Assembly: GCA_937989585.1 (NCBI GenBank)
Contig: CALKRW010000035.1
Coordinates: 1 to 49,290, forward strand
Direction: 5' to 3'
Length of the DNA: 49,290 nt
DNA from: an uncultured Porphyromonadaceae bacterium
GTDB taxonomy: Bacteria; Bacteroidota; Bacteroidia; Bacteroidales; Muribaculaceae
Shown here: positions 1 to 7,620 of the stretch, one piece after another
Layout: every line of letters starts with the position of its first letter
How positions within the stretch are numbered: the stretch's first letter is position 1
Notes under the pieces: model-generated
Told to the model about the DNA's origin: nothing
The model's database searches: none
The model's input: the letters and a program-made list of their open reading frames with translations, nothing else
Program-made: the position numbers and the translations under genes

Positions 1-120
1 ACTCTAATTTAACATATAGGCGCCACAATCGCCCGCGCGGTTAACATAAGTTGACGCTTGCCGCCCCTCTGATACGATACTCTTTCCGGAAACTATAATA
101 TTTGACCGGTAAAAATTAAA

Positions 121-639
121 TCAAGGCATGGGAGGCTGAGGACGAAAGTGCTTCTCTTTGCGATAAAGCAGATCTATCTGTGATGCGGTAAGAATCTTGT
201 TATATTTTTTATAATACTTCTCACGAATATCCATGATCGCGCGGGCTATATGAAAACGATTATCGTTATTCTTTTTCAACTGGGCATCCGTGAGACTTTC
301 GCCTTCAGAAGGGAAGGTGATGGGATATTTGCTGAACACTGCTTCTATCTCGGAGCAGCAACTAATATATAATGGAACAAATTTTGCACTTACAGCATCT
401 GAAAGATTCATGGCCGTGGAAAGGCGAGCGGCCTGCTCTGCTGGAGTATATTTAGGTACTCGATCGGCTTTATGCCGATGCCCACGATTAGATTTAGACG
501 TACGAGAGGCCTTTGGCACCTTTGGCGCACGCTGTACCTGAACTTTATGAGTCCTCGGTTTCGGACACTCCGAAGTTTCTGCCTGCGCGGGAGCAAGCGC
601 GAAGACAAGTGCAAAAAGAATAATGATGAATTTTTTCAT
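121..639 (-). CDS. small secreted CpxP/Spy-like protein
   Basis: A 172-residue protein with a clear signal peptide (hydrophobic residues 4-19, cleavage near AQA-E). The start at 639 was chosen because the open frame upstream (to 753) runs into the preceding gene and encodes no signal sequence. After a basic, Lys/Arg/Pro-rich stretch (about residues 28-65), the rest is predicted helical and ends in LTASQIDLLYRKEK, which resembles the LTxxQ helical motif of Spy/CpxP periplasmic stress proteins. It is the third gene of a sigma factor / anti-sigma unit, and in Bacteroidetes such units often end in a small helical periplasmic protein. A role in envelope or metal stress is inferred only; no catalytic motif is visible. 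Confidence 0.7.
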   Translation of the reverse strand: MKKFIIILFALVFALAPAQAETSECPKPRTHKVQVQRAPKVPKASRTSKSNRGHRHKADRVPKYTPAEQAARLSTAMNLSDAVSAKFVPLYISCCSEIEAVFSKYPITFPSEGESLTDAQLKKNNDNRFHIARAIMDIREKYYKKYNKILTASQIDLLYRKEKHFRPQPPMP

Positions 640-698
640 TGATGTCGAAAAAAATGAGGATTGTATAAAAGGAGAATGGACGCAATATATATTATCGC

Positions 699-1139
699 TT
701 AATATAACCAAAGGAGAATGTCGGCAGATTCCGTTTCGTCCGAGCGGGTCCATTCATGACTAGATGCAGAACGGCTGGAATTATCGGCTATATCAGCGCT
801 ATGATACTGAACGGCAGTGGAATTTGCCGGAGTGGGCGGGGGAGTAATAGTCTTATCGACTTGATGAGACGTAAACATCAGAGTTGCCGAAACGCCGACA
901 GCAACAAGCAGACAGGCGACCGCAGCCGCAGCCGACCAACGCATTACCACACGACGCAAAGTTATTTTGCGGGACCTGCGTGCGGCGAGACGCATCTGCC
1001 CGATGATGCGCTGCCTTTCACTGTCAAAGAAATCCTCGGGTACAGTATAAATCTCTCCACGGATCAACAACGGGTCATTATCCCGGACGAATGTTCCAAG
1101 AGAATCACTGTAAGAAGATGTGTCTTGCTTTTGTTTCAT
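699..1139 (-). CDS. putative anti-sigma factor, single membrane segment
   Basis: A 146-residue protein with an N-terminal cytoplasmic part of about 65 residues, one hydrophobic segment (around residues 68-90, Ala/Val-rich) and a polar Ser/Thr-rich C-terminal part expected in the periplasm. It lies 86 bp downstream of the ECF sigma gene on the same strand and 59 bp upstream of the small secreted protein, the usual order of sigma, membrane anti-sigma and target. The N-terminus has no zinc-binding anti-sigma signature that I can see. The anti-sigma assignment therefore rests on topology and position, not on a recognised domain. Confidence 0.65.
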   Translation of the reverse strand: MKQKQDTSSYSDSLGTFVRDNDPLLIRGEIYTVPEDFFDSERQRIIGQMRLAARRSRKITLRRVVMRWSAAAAVACLLVAVGVSATLMFTSHQVDKTITPPPTPANSTAVQYHSADIADNSSRSASSHEWTRSDETESADILLWLY

Positions 1140-1225
1140 TTAAGGGAAGTTTTGAAAAAAATTAAGGAGAGAAGGATAAAAAATCCGGAGAGAGAAGAAT
1201 AAGTTGAGGAGTGATGAGCCGTATT

Positions 1226-1747
1226 TCAAGTTACCGGCTCAAGGAGAAATTTCTTGATTTTTTCCTTAGCGTGATGGTAAACCACGCGAATGGTATCCGG
1301 AGAGCCGCCGACAATCTCGGCAATCTGAGCGTAAGACATCTCGTCATAGTGACGGAGATTGAATACAGAGCGCTGAGCCTGTGTAAGATTCAGCAAGGCC
1401 TGATTGAAGCGGAGGAGCCTCGGATCAGGGTCCGTGTCACCAACCTCATCGGCAAGCCGCTCGGCCAGATGTTCTGACACCTGTTCATCCGACAAATGGC
1501 GCGAGGAAAGTAAGCGCATTGCCTCGTTTGATGCGATTCTGTAAAGCCACGACTGCGCCGCCGCCGGCTCACGAAGCGAAGAGAACGCTCCGACAGCGCG
1601 CAAAAAAGTCTCCTGACACACATCGCACGCGTCATCATGACTGACAACAAGACGGCGGACGTAGCGATATATTGGCTCATAATAACGCTCGGCCAGTTCG
1701 TCAAGAGTAATTCGGTCGTCAGGTTGCTTTTTGCGGAATAGGCTCAT
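1226..1747 (-). CDS. ECF-type RNA polymerase sigma factor
   Basis: A 173-residue sigma-70-family protein of extracytoplasmic-function type. Region 2 is seen in YYEPIYRYVRRLV and DVCQETFLRAVGAF with SWLYRIASNEAMR. Region 4 follows a short acidic linker and includes LTQAQRSVFNLRHYDEMSY and the helix-turn-helix AEIVGGSPDTIRVVYHHAKE. Length and domain order match the family. The ATG at 1747 is preferred to a GTG two codons upstream. It is the first gene of a three-gene minus-strand unit with the anti-sigma-like and CpxP-like proteins, so it probably directs an envelope stress response and its own expression. Confidence 0.93.
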   Translation of the reverse strand: MSLFRKKQPDDRITLDELAERYYEPIYRYVRRLVVSHDDACDVCQETFLRAVGAFSSLREPAAAQSWLYRIASNEAMRLLSSRHLSDEQVSEHLAERLADEVGDTDPDPRLLRFNQALLNLTQAQRSVFNLRHYDEMSYAQIAEIVGGSPDTIRVVYHHAKEKIKKFLLEPVT

Positions 1748-1933
1748 GCGCACTAATTATAGTATGGACCCGCGCAAACGAGTCAGGTAAAAAATCCGAT
1801 TGGTTCATTTGATAAGACAGATAAAAGATAAAAACATATACTGGCCCAGCATAATTTTAAATATCATTAACTATTGGCGCGAGGTTTTGACTGACAGAGT
1901 GTCGAAAAGTCAACGAAGTTCGGGAATAATTCT

Positions 1934-1941
1934 TAAATTTG
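1934..1941 (+). promoter_or_regulatory. promoter -7 element (TAnnTTTG)
   Basis: TAAATTTG matches the Bacteroidetes -7 consensus and lies about 22 bp before the ATG at 1963, giving a short leader for the operon that follows. No good -33 TTTG is seen at the right distance. Confidence 0.5.
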
Positions 1942-1962
1942 CACATTAAAAGCCAGACGAAC

Positions 1963-2544
1963 ATGGACGTCAACGAAAATAATACGAAACAAAATCAGTT
2001 ATCGGTTTACAGGCGCGGCGCTGAAGACGGCCTAGGCTTCGGCATCTATCTTTCATTTCTAATGCTCGCCATGATGCTGACCTTTCATGAACCGTTGCTG
2101 TCACTTGTGTCACTTGCCATGATCATCGGTGTTCCCTTCATCGCTTACCGCAGTCTGAGAAGAGGCGTTCGCGGGCGTCTGTATGGCGGCCGATTCTCCG
2201 AGGCATGGATGCACGGAATTTCGGTGTTCTTCTTCGGAGCACTGATAATGGGTCTAGTAATGTACGTCTATATTCGTTTTTTTGATCCGGATTATATAGC
2301 GGACAATGTGCGGCATGCCATTGTTGTGCTACGCGACAACCCTTCGGCGGACAGCATGGAAACCGCCCGCAGGCTACAGATGATGATTGACAAGAAACTG
2401 TTGCCCGGACCAATCCAACTGGTCTTTGCCACGATATGGCTTGTTGTCTTTACCGGCTCGCTGCTGTCGATGCTGCTGTCGATGATCGCCATCAACAGCG
2501 AACGCAAGCGTAGCATAGAGAAACGTTCTGACAATTCCAAATAA
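1963..2544 (+). CDS. DUF4199-like integral membrane protein
   Basis: A 193-residue protein with four predicted membrane segments (about residues 32-50, 55-70, 90-115 and 160-185) and a cytoplasmic Lys/Arg-rich C-terminus. The pattern of a GxxxGlgFGiYLSF-like first helix, a short loop with an RRGxxG motif and a last helix before a basic tail resembles DUF4199 proteins of Bacteroidetes, which commonly precede a GT2 glycosyltransferase as here (27-bp gap). The ATG at 1963 is chosen over a TTG at 1939, which overlaps the promoter -7 box. The molecular function of the family is unknown. Confidence 0.75.
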   Translation: MDVNENNTKQNQLSVYRRGAEDGLGFGIYLSFLMLAMMLTFHEPLLSLVSLAMIIGVPFIAYRSLRRGVRGRLYGGRFSEAWMHGISVFFFGALIMGLVMYVYIRFFDPDYIADNVRHAIVVLRDNPSADSMETARRLQMMIDKKLLPGPIQLVFATIWLVVFTGSLLSMLLSMIAINSERKRSIEKRSDNSK

Positions 2545-2571
2545 GTAAAATACAATATAATATTTAGCAAT

Positions 2572-3552
2572 ATGGATATTTCTGTTGTCGTTCCACTTTA
2601 CAACGAGGCCGAATCCCTGCCTGAACTCGAAGCATGGATACGCCGCGTGATGGACGAAAACCACTTCACATACGAGATAATCTTCGTGAACGACGGCTCG
2701 ACTGACGAATCATGGGAAGTCATCGAAGGACTCGCAAAAGAGAATCCCAATGTGAAAGGCGTATCGTTCCGCCGTAACTATGGCAAGAGCCCGGCTCTTA
2801 ACACGGGGTTCGCACGCGCCGAGGGTGATGTGGTGATTACTATGGACGCCGATCTACAGGACAGTCCGGACGAGATTCCCGAACTCTACCGCATGATTAC
2901 AGAAGACAAGTACGATCTGGTTTCAGGATACAAGAAAAAACGCTACGACCCCCTTTCAAAAACCATCCCCACGAAACTGTTCAATGCCACGGCACGCAAA
3001 GTATCGGGCATCAAGAATCTTCACGATTTCAACTGCGGTCTGAAAGCATACCGCAAACCTGTGGTCAAGCACATCGAGGTCTACGGCGACATGCACCGCT
3101 ACATACCTTATCTTGCAAAAAACGCAGGTTTCGGCAAAATCGGCGAGAAGGTCGTACATCACCAGGCACGCAAGTATGGCAAGACCAAGTTCGGTCTCGA
3201 CCGATTCGTCAACGGTTACCTCGACCTTGCCACACTCTGGTTCACAGGTAAATTCGGAGCAAAGCCCATGCATTTCTTCGGCCTCATGGGTTCGCTGATG
3301 TTCTTCCTGGGCTTTATCGCCGTGATAGTCGTTGGCGCCGTAAAACTCTACAATATGTATCACGGCAACCATTATATTCTGGTAACCGACTCGCCGTACT
3401 TCTATCTGTCGCTGACACTGATGATACTCGGCTCGCAACTCTTCCTTGCCGGTTTCGTAGGTGAACTTGTTGTGCGAAACTCTCCGCGTCGCAACGACTA
3501 TGAAATAAACCACGAACTGAACATCGGACAGATCGGAGAGAAGGATTTTTAA
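2572..3552 (+). CDS. GT2 family glycosyltransferase (DPM1/ArnC-like)
   Basis: A 326-residue membrane-anchored GT-A glycosyltransferase. The N-terminal domain shows ISVVVPLYNEAESLPEL, NDGSTDESW and the DADLQDSPDE metal-binding DxD region, followed by a SGYKKKRYDP segment. The C-terminus has two membrane helices (about residues 230-258 and 275-300). This layout is that of dolichyl- or undecaprenyl-phosphate sugar transferases (DPM1, ArnC, GtrB types). It probably loads a sugar from a nucleotide donor onto undecaprenyl phosphate at the inner membrane for envelope glycan modification. The sugar cannot be told from the sequence. It is second in the operon that starts at 1963. Confidence 0.9.
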   Translation: MDISVVVPLYNEAESLPELEAWIRRVMDENHFTYEIIFVNDGSTDESWEVIEGLAKENPNVKGVSFRRNYGKSPALNTGFARAEGDVVITMDADLQDSPDEIPELYRMITEDKYDLVSGYKKKRYDPLSKTIPTKLFNATARKVSGIKNLHDFNCGLKAYRKPVVKHIEVYGDMHRYIPYLAKNAGFGKIGEKVVHHQARKYGKTKFGLDRFVNGYLDLATLWFTGKFGAKPMHFFGLMGSLMFFLGFIAVIVVGAVKLYNMYHGNHYILVTDSPYFYLSLTLMILGSQLFLAGFVGELVVRNSPRRNDYEINHELNIGQIGEKDF

Positions 3553-3564
3553 AAGACATAAATC

Positions 3565-4086
3565 ATGTATACACAATTTTTAGACCTCATACACAAACGT
3601 TACTCATGCCGCAACTTTATGCACGATGAAGTCAACGACGCCCAGATAAGCGGTGTTGTCGAGGCTGCCCGTCTTGCTCCATCGGCCTGCAACCGCCAGC
3701 CATGGACTTTCGTCGCCGTTCGTGACAAAGCCACCCGGGTGCGTATACTCGCCAAATCCCGTCCGGCATTTCTCGATGCACCGGTTGTCATCGTGGCCTG
3801 CGGTCACCACGACGAGGCGTGGCACAGACCTTCGGACGGCAAAGACCACACGGATGTTGACGTTGCGATAGCAGTGGAACATATGTGTCTGGCCGCCACT
3901 TCAATGGGTCTTGCCACATGCTGGGTTTGCAGTTTCGACACTGATGCCACAAGGGAGGCTCTGGGACTTCCTACATATGTCGAACCTATTGCGCTTCTGC
4001 CTTTGGGGTACAGCGCAGACAGCGAACCCGCTCCCGCCAAGACACGCAAGAATATCGACGATGTACTCCGACTGGAGAAATATTGA
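3565..4086 (+). CDS. nitroreductase family flavoprotein
   Basis: A 173-residue FMN-dependent oxidoreductase of the nitroreductase fold. The N-terminus has the typical KRYSCRNF stretch, AARLAPSACNRQPWTF forms the flavin-binding loop, and the second half has AATSMGLATCWVCSF with a following LPLGYS motif. The length fits the short, Bacteroidetes-type family members. The physiological substrate is unknown; relatives reduce quinones, nitro groups or flavins with NAD(P)H. It lies 12 bp after the glycosyltransferase and 3 bp before the next gene, so it is co-transcribed. Confidence 0.9.
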   Translation: MYTQFLDLIHKRYSCRNFMHDEVNDAQISGVVEAARLAPSACNRQPWTFVAVRDKATRVRILAKSRPAFLDAPVVIVACGHHDEAWHRPSDGKDHTDVDVAIAVEHMCLAATSMGLATCWVCSFDTDATREALGLPTYVEPIALLPLGYSADSEPAPAKTRKNIDDVLRLEKY

Positions 4087-4089
4087 ACC

Positions 4090-4641
4090 ATGCGCAAATC
4101 AATTGCATACATATCATTGAGCGTAATCGCCGGTCTCCTGGCCGCACTTTCGGGTGTATCATGCAACACTCAGGGTTGCACAGACAACCGCAGTTCCATA
4201 CCTCTGGCGCAATTCTACTCCTATTCCACGCTGGAATCAATTTCGCTTGATTCGCTCGAAATCACAGGAGTCGGTGCCCCGGACAGCGCTATCCTGCTTG
4301 GTCCCGGCAGTCGCGTCAGTGAAATACACCTGCCGATGCGTGCCTCCGAGAACAGCACATCCTGGTGCTTCGCATATCGATGGAAGGCTCTTGACGATGA
4401 GCGCAACAACGATACCCTAACCTTTGTATATGACGCCATACCATACTTCGCGTCGGACGAGTGTGGCGCCATGTACCGTTACCGCATCACCGAAGTGCGA
4501 TATACACGTCACCTTATTGATTCGGTAGGAGTGATTGACTCCCTGATCACCAATGTCAACGATGATGACATCAACATCTACTTCCGCACTGCTGACGAGA
4601 ACACCCGTTCGACAGACAGACACAAAATCAGAATGAGATGA
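4090..4641 (+). CDS. DUF6452-like lipoprotein
   Basis: A 183-residue exported protein with a signal peptide ending in a lipobox-like stretch (LSGVSC, Cys at about residue 25), hence probably lipid-anchored. The mature part is Cys-poor and beta-rich, with conserved-looking CTDNRSSIPLAQFYS and SDECGAMYRYRITEVRYTRH segments. Its place directly before a DUF6048-like barrel gene, with ATGA overlap, matches the paired DUF6452/DUF6048 arrangement found in Bacteroidetes. The family function is not known; a periplasmic or outer-membrane role is inferred. The DUF name is from memory of the pairing and the sequence pattern. Confidence 0.7.
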   Translation: MRKSIAYISLSVIAGLLAALSGVSCNTQGCTDNRSSIPLAQFYSYSTLESISLDSLEITGVGAPDSAILLGPGSRVSEIHLPMRASENSTSWCFAYRWKALDDERNNDTLTFVYDAIPYFASDECGAMYRYRITEVRYTRHLIDSVGVIDSLITNVNDDDINIYFRTADENTRSTDRHKIRMR

Positions 4642-5564
4642 AACGACGTCAACCATTTTACATAGTTCTCGCTGTCTGTGCACTCTGCTTTTCCGGCTCT
4701 ATTTCGGATATCTTCGCACAGCGCCGAATCACTCCCGTTCAGGCTCCGTCAGCCCAACGGGCGCCTGTTGACTCGGCTTTGATACGCGAACGCGAACTCA
4801 AGGCCCGTCGCTCACGGTCTGTACACTACCATGACGATCAAGGACGCATTATTATGGTGGACACGGTGACAAACACCGAATGGGTCGACTCCACCATGCT
4901 CCCCATACCGCCCAAGATGCTTTATCCACTTGTCCAGGATCTCAGCATCGGAGTCAACATATTCGATCCTCTGATGCGTGCTTTCGGACAGAAATACGGC
5001 GGTGCAGACGTCTCGGCCTCGCTTGCGATGCACAACCGATATTTCCCTACATTTGAGTTCGGTCTCGGTGCCGCCAAGAACACACCTTCAGGCAACAACT
5101 TCACATACCATACACCTCTTTCCCCCTACATACGTTTAGGTGCCGACTATAACTTTCTGTACAACTCCGATCCGGCCTACCGTCTCCTCGCCGGCATCCG
5201 CTATGGTTTCTCAATATTCAAATATTCGGTAGACAATGTGACACTCCCTGACAATTACTGGCAGGAAGAAATCATAATGTCGATACCTTCCACATCGGTT
5301 ACCGCAGGATGGCTGGAAGTCTCCCTGGGACTTAGAGTCAGAATCTGGGAGTCCCTGTCTGCCGGCTGGCAGGTAAAATACCACTCCATACTGCATCAGA
5401 CACATCCCGTTTCGGGTAACGCATGGTATATACCCGGCTATGGGACATCAGGGTCCGCCATTTCGGCCTCGTTCAGTTTATTCTACACGTTCGACCTGAA
5501 CAAAAAGAAGAAAGCCGAAGTTAATAATACAACGGAGGACGAGCCCCAGGAAGCTCTGCCATGA
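4638..5564 (+). CDS. DUF6048-like outer-membrane beta-barrel protein
   Basis: A 308-residue exported protein with an N-terminal signal peptide (residues 1-27, ending FAQ), a Pro/Ala/Arg-rich linker and a C-terminal region of alternating hydrophobic/aromatic strands (LSIGVNIFDPLMRAFGQKYG onward) typical of small outer-membrane barrels. It overlaps the lipoprotein gene by 4 bp, which suggests translational coupling and a joint role. A Lys/Glu-rich tail follows the last strand (FSLFYTFDLN), which would face the periplasm. Substrate and function are unknown. Confidence 0.7.
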   Translation: MKRRQPFYIVLAVCALCFSGSISDIFAQRRITPVQAPSAQRAPVDSALIRERELKARRSRSVHYHDDQGRIIMVDTVTNTEWVDSTMLPIPPKMLYPLVQDLSIGVNIFDPLMRAFGQKYGGADVSASLAMHNRYFPTFEFGLGAAKNTPSGNNFTYHTPLSPYIRLGADYNFLYNSDPAYRLLAGIRYGFSIFKYSVDNVTLPDNYWQEEIIMSIPSTSVTAGWLEVSLGLRVRIWESLSAGWQVKYHSILHQTHPVSGNAWYIPGYGTSGSAISASFSLFYTFDLNKKKKAEVNNTTEDEPQEALP

Positions 5565-5621
5565 CAGGTCTACCCTTTAGGCCGTCCCCCACATACATAA
5601 CTAACACACAAACTCCCCGCT

Positions 5622-6359
5622 ATGAAAAAGATAGTTATAGTAGGCGCATCTTCAGGCATGGGGCTGCAGATAGCACATGACTTTGCCATCATGGGCTGGC
5701 GCGTTGGCATGGCCGCAAGACGTACCGAGCCTATGGCAGCCCTGAAAGAAAAGTTTCCCGAACAAATTGAATATGCCGAACTGGACGTGACAGCCACCGA
5801 TGCCGAGAAGCGCTTCTACGACCTTGTCGAGAAGATGGACGGCATGGATACTATGCTCTATTGCGCAGGCTGCGGATGGAACAACCCCGAACTCGACGAG
5901 ACCCGCGACATGCAGACGCTGGAGACAAATGTCATAGGTTTTACCAAGATTGTCAACGCAGCCTATAAGTACTATAAGGCAACCGCCAACGTCACTCCCG
6001 GTCAGATTGCGGCTATCACCTCCATCGCCGGAACCAAAGGCATAGGTATCTCTGCCACTTACTCCGCATCCAAACGCTATCAGAGCATATACCTCCAGGC
6101 AATTGACCAACTCGCCCACCAGCAGCACGTCGATGTCGATGTCACGGAAATACGTCCGGGATTCGTCGAGACACCCTTCCTTAGTACCGCTACTTCGGAA
6201 TATCCGATGACAATGCCGGTGGAATATGCGTGCCGGAAAATAGAGCGTGCCATACTTCTGCGCCGTCACCGTGCAACCATCGATTCGCGCTGGGCCATTG
6301 TGACAGCCCTTTGGCGCCTTATTCCCGCCCCACTCTGGCGTCATATCGGACTGAAATAG
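5622..6359 (+). CDS. short-chain dehydrogenase/reductase
   Basis: A 245-residue classical SDR. The Rossmann glycine motif is GASSGMGLQIA at residues 8-18, the NAG-equivalent is CAGCGW, the catalytic Ser is in ITSIAG and the Tyr/Lys pair is in TYSASKRY. RPGFVETPF follows as the cofactor-binding PG motif. The ARRTE segment after beta-strand 2 suggests NADP preference. Substrate is unknown. The gene is 57 bp after the barrel protein and is probably the last gene of the operon that starts at 1963; the tRNA gene behind it has its own promoter. Confidence 0.88.
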   Translation: MKKIVIVGASSGMGLQIAHDFAIMGWRVGMAARRTEPMAALKEKFPEQIEYAELDVTATDAEKRFYDLVEKMDGMDTMLYCAGCGWNNPELDETRDMQTLETNVIGFTKIVNAAYKYYKATANVTPGQIAAITSIAGTKGIGISATYSASKRYQSIYLQAIDQLAHQQHVDVDVTEIRPGFVETPFLSTATSEYPMTMPVEYACRKIERAILLRRHRATIDSRWAIVTALWRLIPAPLWRHIGLK

Positions 6360-6422
6360 AACTTCATCCAGTACGTTTTTCCTTGACAAAAAGTGAATAT
6401 GCACTGCATATACGGGTTGAAA

Positions 6423-6454
6423 GTTGCACAATCCAAAACTATTGCCTAACTTTG
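6423..6454 (+). promoter_or_regulatory. promoter of tRNA-Leu
   Basis: TAACTTTG at 6447-6454 matches the TAnnTTTG -7 box and GTTG at 6423-6426 is a near match to the -33 TTTG with 20 nt between them. The predicted start lies about 30 bp before the tRNA. Confidence 0.6.
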
Positions 6455-6495
6455 CCAAGCAAAAGAGATGTGATGATTTCCGTCTCTTATGTAAC

Positions 6496-6577
6496 GCCCT
6501 GATGGCGGAATCGGTAGACGCGACGGTCTCAAACACCGTTGGAGCAATCCGTGCCGGTTCGACCCCGGCTCAGGGTA
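6496..6577 (+). tRNA. tRNA-Leu (anticodon CAA)
   Basis: The acceptor stem GCCCTGA (6496-6502) pairs with TCAGGGT (6570-6576) with one G-T pair. The D arm GGCGGAATCGGTAGACGC is the Leu type. The anticodon stem ACGGT/ACCGT holds the loop CTCAAAC, giving anticodon CAA (reads UUG). A variable arm and the T arm with GGTTCGACCCC follow. CCA is not encoded. The tRNA stands alone and is followed by terminator hairpins. Confidence 0.95.
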
Positions 6578-6590
6578 CCTTAATGGCAGG

Positions 6591-6625
6591 CCGACATATT
6601 TCGAGTATGTCGGTCTCATCATTTT
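6591..6625 (+). terminator. terminator hairpin after tRNA-Leu
   Basis: CCGACATA (6591-6598) and TATGTCGG (6606-6613) form an 8-bp stem with a 7-nt loop. A T-containing run (TCTCATCATTTT) follows. It lies 14 bp after the tRNA. Confidence 0.65.
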
Positions 6626-6633
6626 AAAATATT

Positions 6634-6667
6634 ACGACCCGGTTCCATTCCTTATGGACCGGGTCGT
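6634..6667. terminator. bidirectional terminator between tRNA-Leu and kduI
   Basis: ACGACCCGG (6634-6642) pairs with CCGGGTCGT (6659-6667), with an inner TTCCAT/ATGGA extension. Read on the minus strand it closes the operon that ends with kduI (stop at 6697) and is followed by an AT-rich run (AATATTTTAAAAT). It may also stop plus-strand read-through from the tRNA. Confidence 0.65.
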
Positions 6668-6696
6668 GGTGTATTAGGGTTTACTGTGCGGGGAGG

Positions 6697-7614
6697 TTAT
6701 CTCATTTCGGTGTAGGTTACTTTGTCCATGTCGCCGTAGTCGAGGTTCTCGCCACCCATGCCCCAGATGAACATGTAGTTGGAGGTGCCTGCGGCAGCGT
6801 GAATCGACCATTCGGGAGACATGACAGCCTGCTCATTCTGGAGCCAGATCAGACGCTCTTCCTGTGGTTCGCCCATCAGGTGGAGGACAGCGTTACCGGG
6901 CTTCAGGTTGAAATAGAAGTATGCCTCGACGCGACGGTCGTGTGTGTGTGCGGGCATTGTGTTCCATACCGAGCCGGGCTTGAGTTCTGTCAGACCCATC
7001 TGCAACTGGCAGGGACCCTCCTCAAGGACGTTGGAAACAATAAGTTGGTTGATCTCGCGGTCATTGCTCTCCTCGAGCGAGCCTGCCTTGATGACATTGG
7101 CCTTGATTGAGCCTTTGCGACCGTCAATGGTGATGAGTTGGGTCTTGTAGGCCTTGTGAGCGGGTGTCGAGTTGATGTAGAACTTGGCGGGGTTTGCGTT
7201 ATCCTTCGAGCGGAAGGTGACTTTCTGATTGCCACGGCCTACATAGAGGGCATCCTTGAAATGAAGTTCATAGTCCTTGCCGTCGACATTGACTATACCG
7301 TCGCCACCGATGTTGATTACACCGAGTTCGCGGCGCTCAAGGAAATATTTTGCCTTCAGGGGATCGATTGTCTCGAGTTCAACAACCTGGGTAGGGATGA
7401 CACCGCCATAAATCAGACGGTCGTACATCGAATATGTGAGGTTGATGACATTCTCCTCCATCACCTTGGGCATCATGAAGTGCGAGCGAAGTTGCTCGGT
7501 GTCATAGTGCTTGACATCATCGGGATGGCAGGCGCGCAGGATGGTGTAATTAGTCTTGGCTGAAGCAATCATGGCTGTGAGTGCTATTGCTGCGGTTAAA
7601 ATTATTTTTTTCAT
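6697..7614 (-). CDS. kduI: 5-dehydro-4-deoxy-D-glucuronate isomerase with a signal peptide
   Basis: The enzyme isomerises 4-deoxy-L-threo-5-hexosulose uronate, the open form of unsaturated galacturonate, to 3-deoxy-D-glycero-2,5-hexodiulosonate, which KduD then reduces. The KduI cupin fold is recognisable from HPDDVKHYDTEQLR, YDRLIYGGVIP, RRELGVINIGG and PAHTHDRRVEAYFYF. The zinc ligands fit His223, His225, Glu230 and His272. At 305 residues it is about 27 longer than the usual ~278. The extra N-terminus (MKKIILTAAIALTAMIASAK) looks like a Sec signal peptide, so the enzyme would be periplasmic, unlike the usual cytoplasmic KduI. An internal Met15 start would remove most of it. The gene is last in the operon, 6 bp after the EIIC gene. 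Confidence 0.93.
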   Translation of the reverse strand: MKKIILTAAIALTAMIASAKTNYTILRACHPDDVKHYDTEQLRSHFMMPKVMEENVINLTYSMYDRLIYGGVIPTQVVELETIDPLKAKYFLERRELGVINIGGDGIVNVDGKDYELHFKDALYVGRGNQKVTFRSKDNANPAKFYINSTPAHKAYKTQLITIDGRKGSIKANVIKAGSLEESNDREINQLIVSNVLEEGPCQLQMGLTELKPGSVWNTMPAHTHDRRVEAYFYFNLKPGNAVLHLMGEPQEERLIWLQNEQAVMSPEWSIHAAAGTSNYMFIWGMGGENLDYGDMDKVTYTEMR

Positions 7615-7620
7615 TGTGGT

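Noticed and set aside
6577..6680. tRNA-Leu as an attachment site for an integrated element
   Set aside because: No integrase, no direct repeat of the tRNA 3' end nearby, and ordinary metabolic genes follow.
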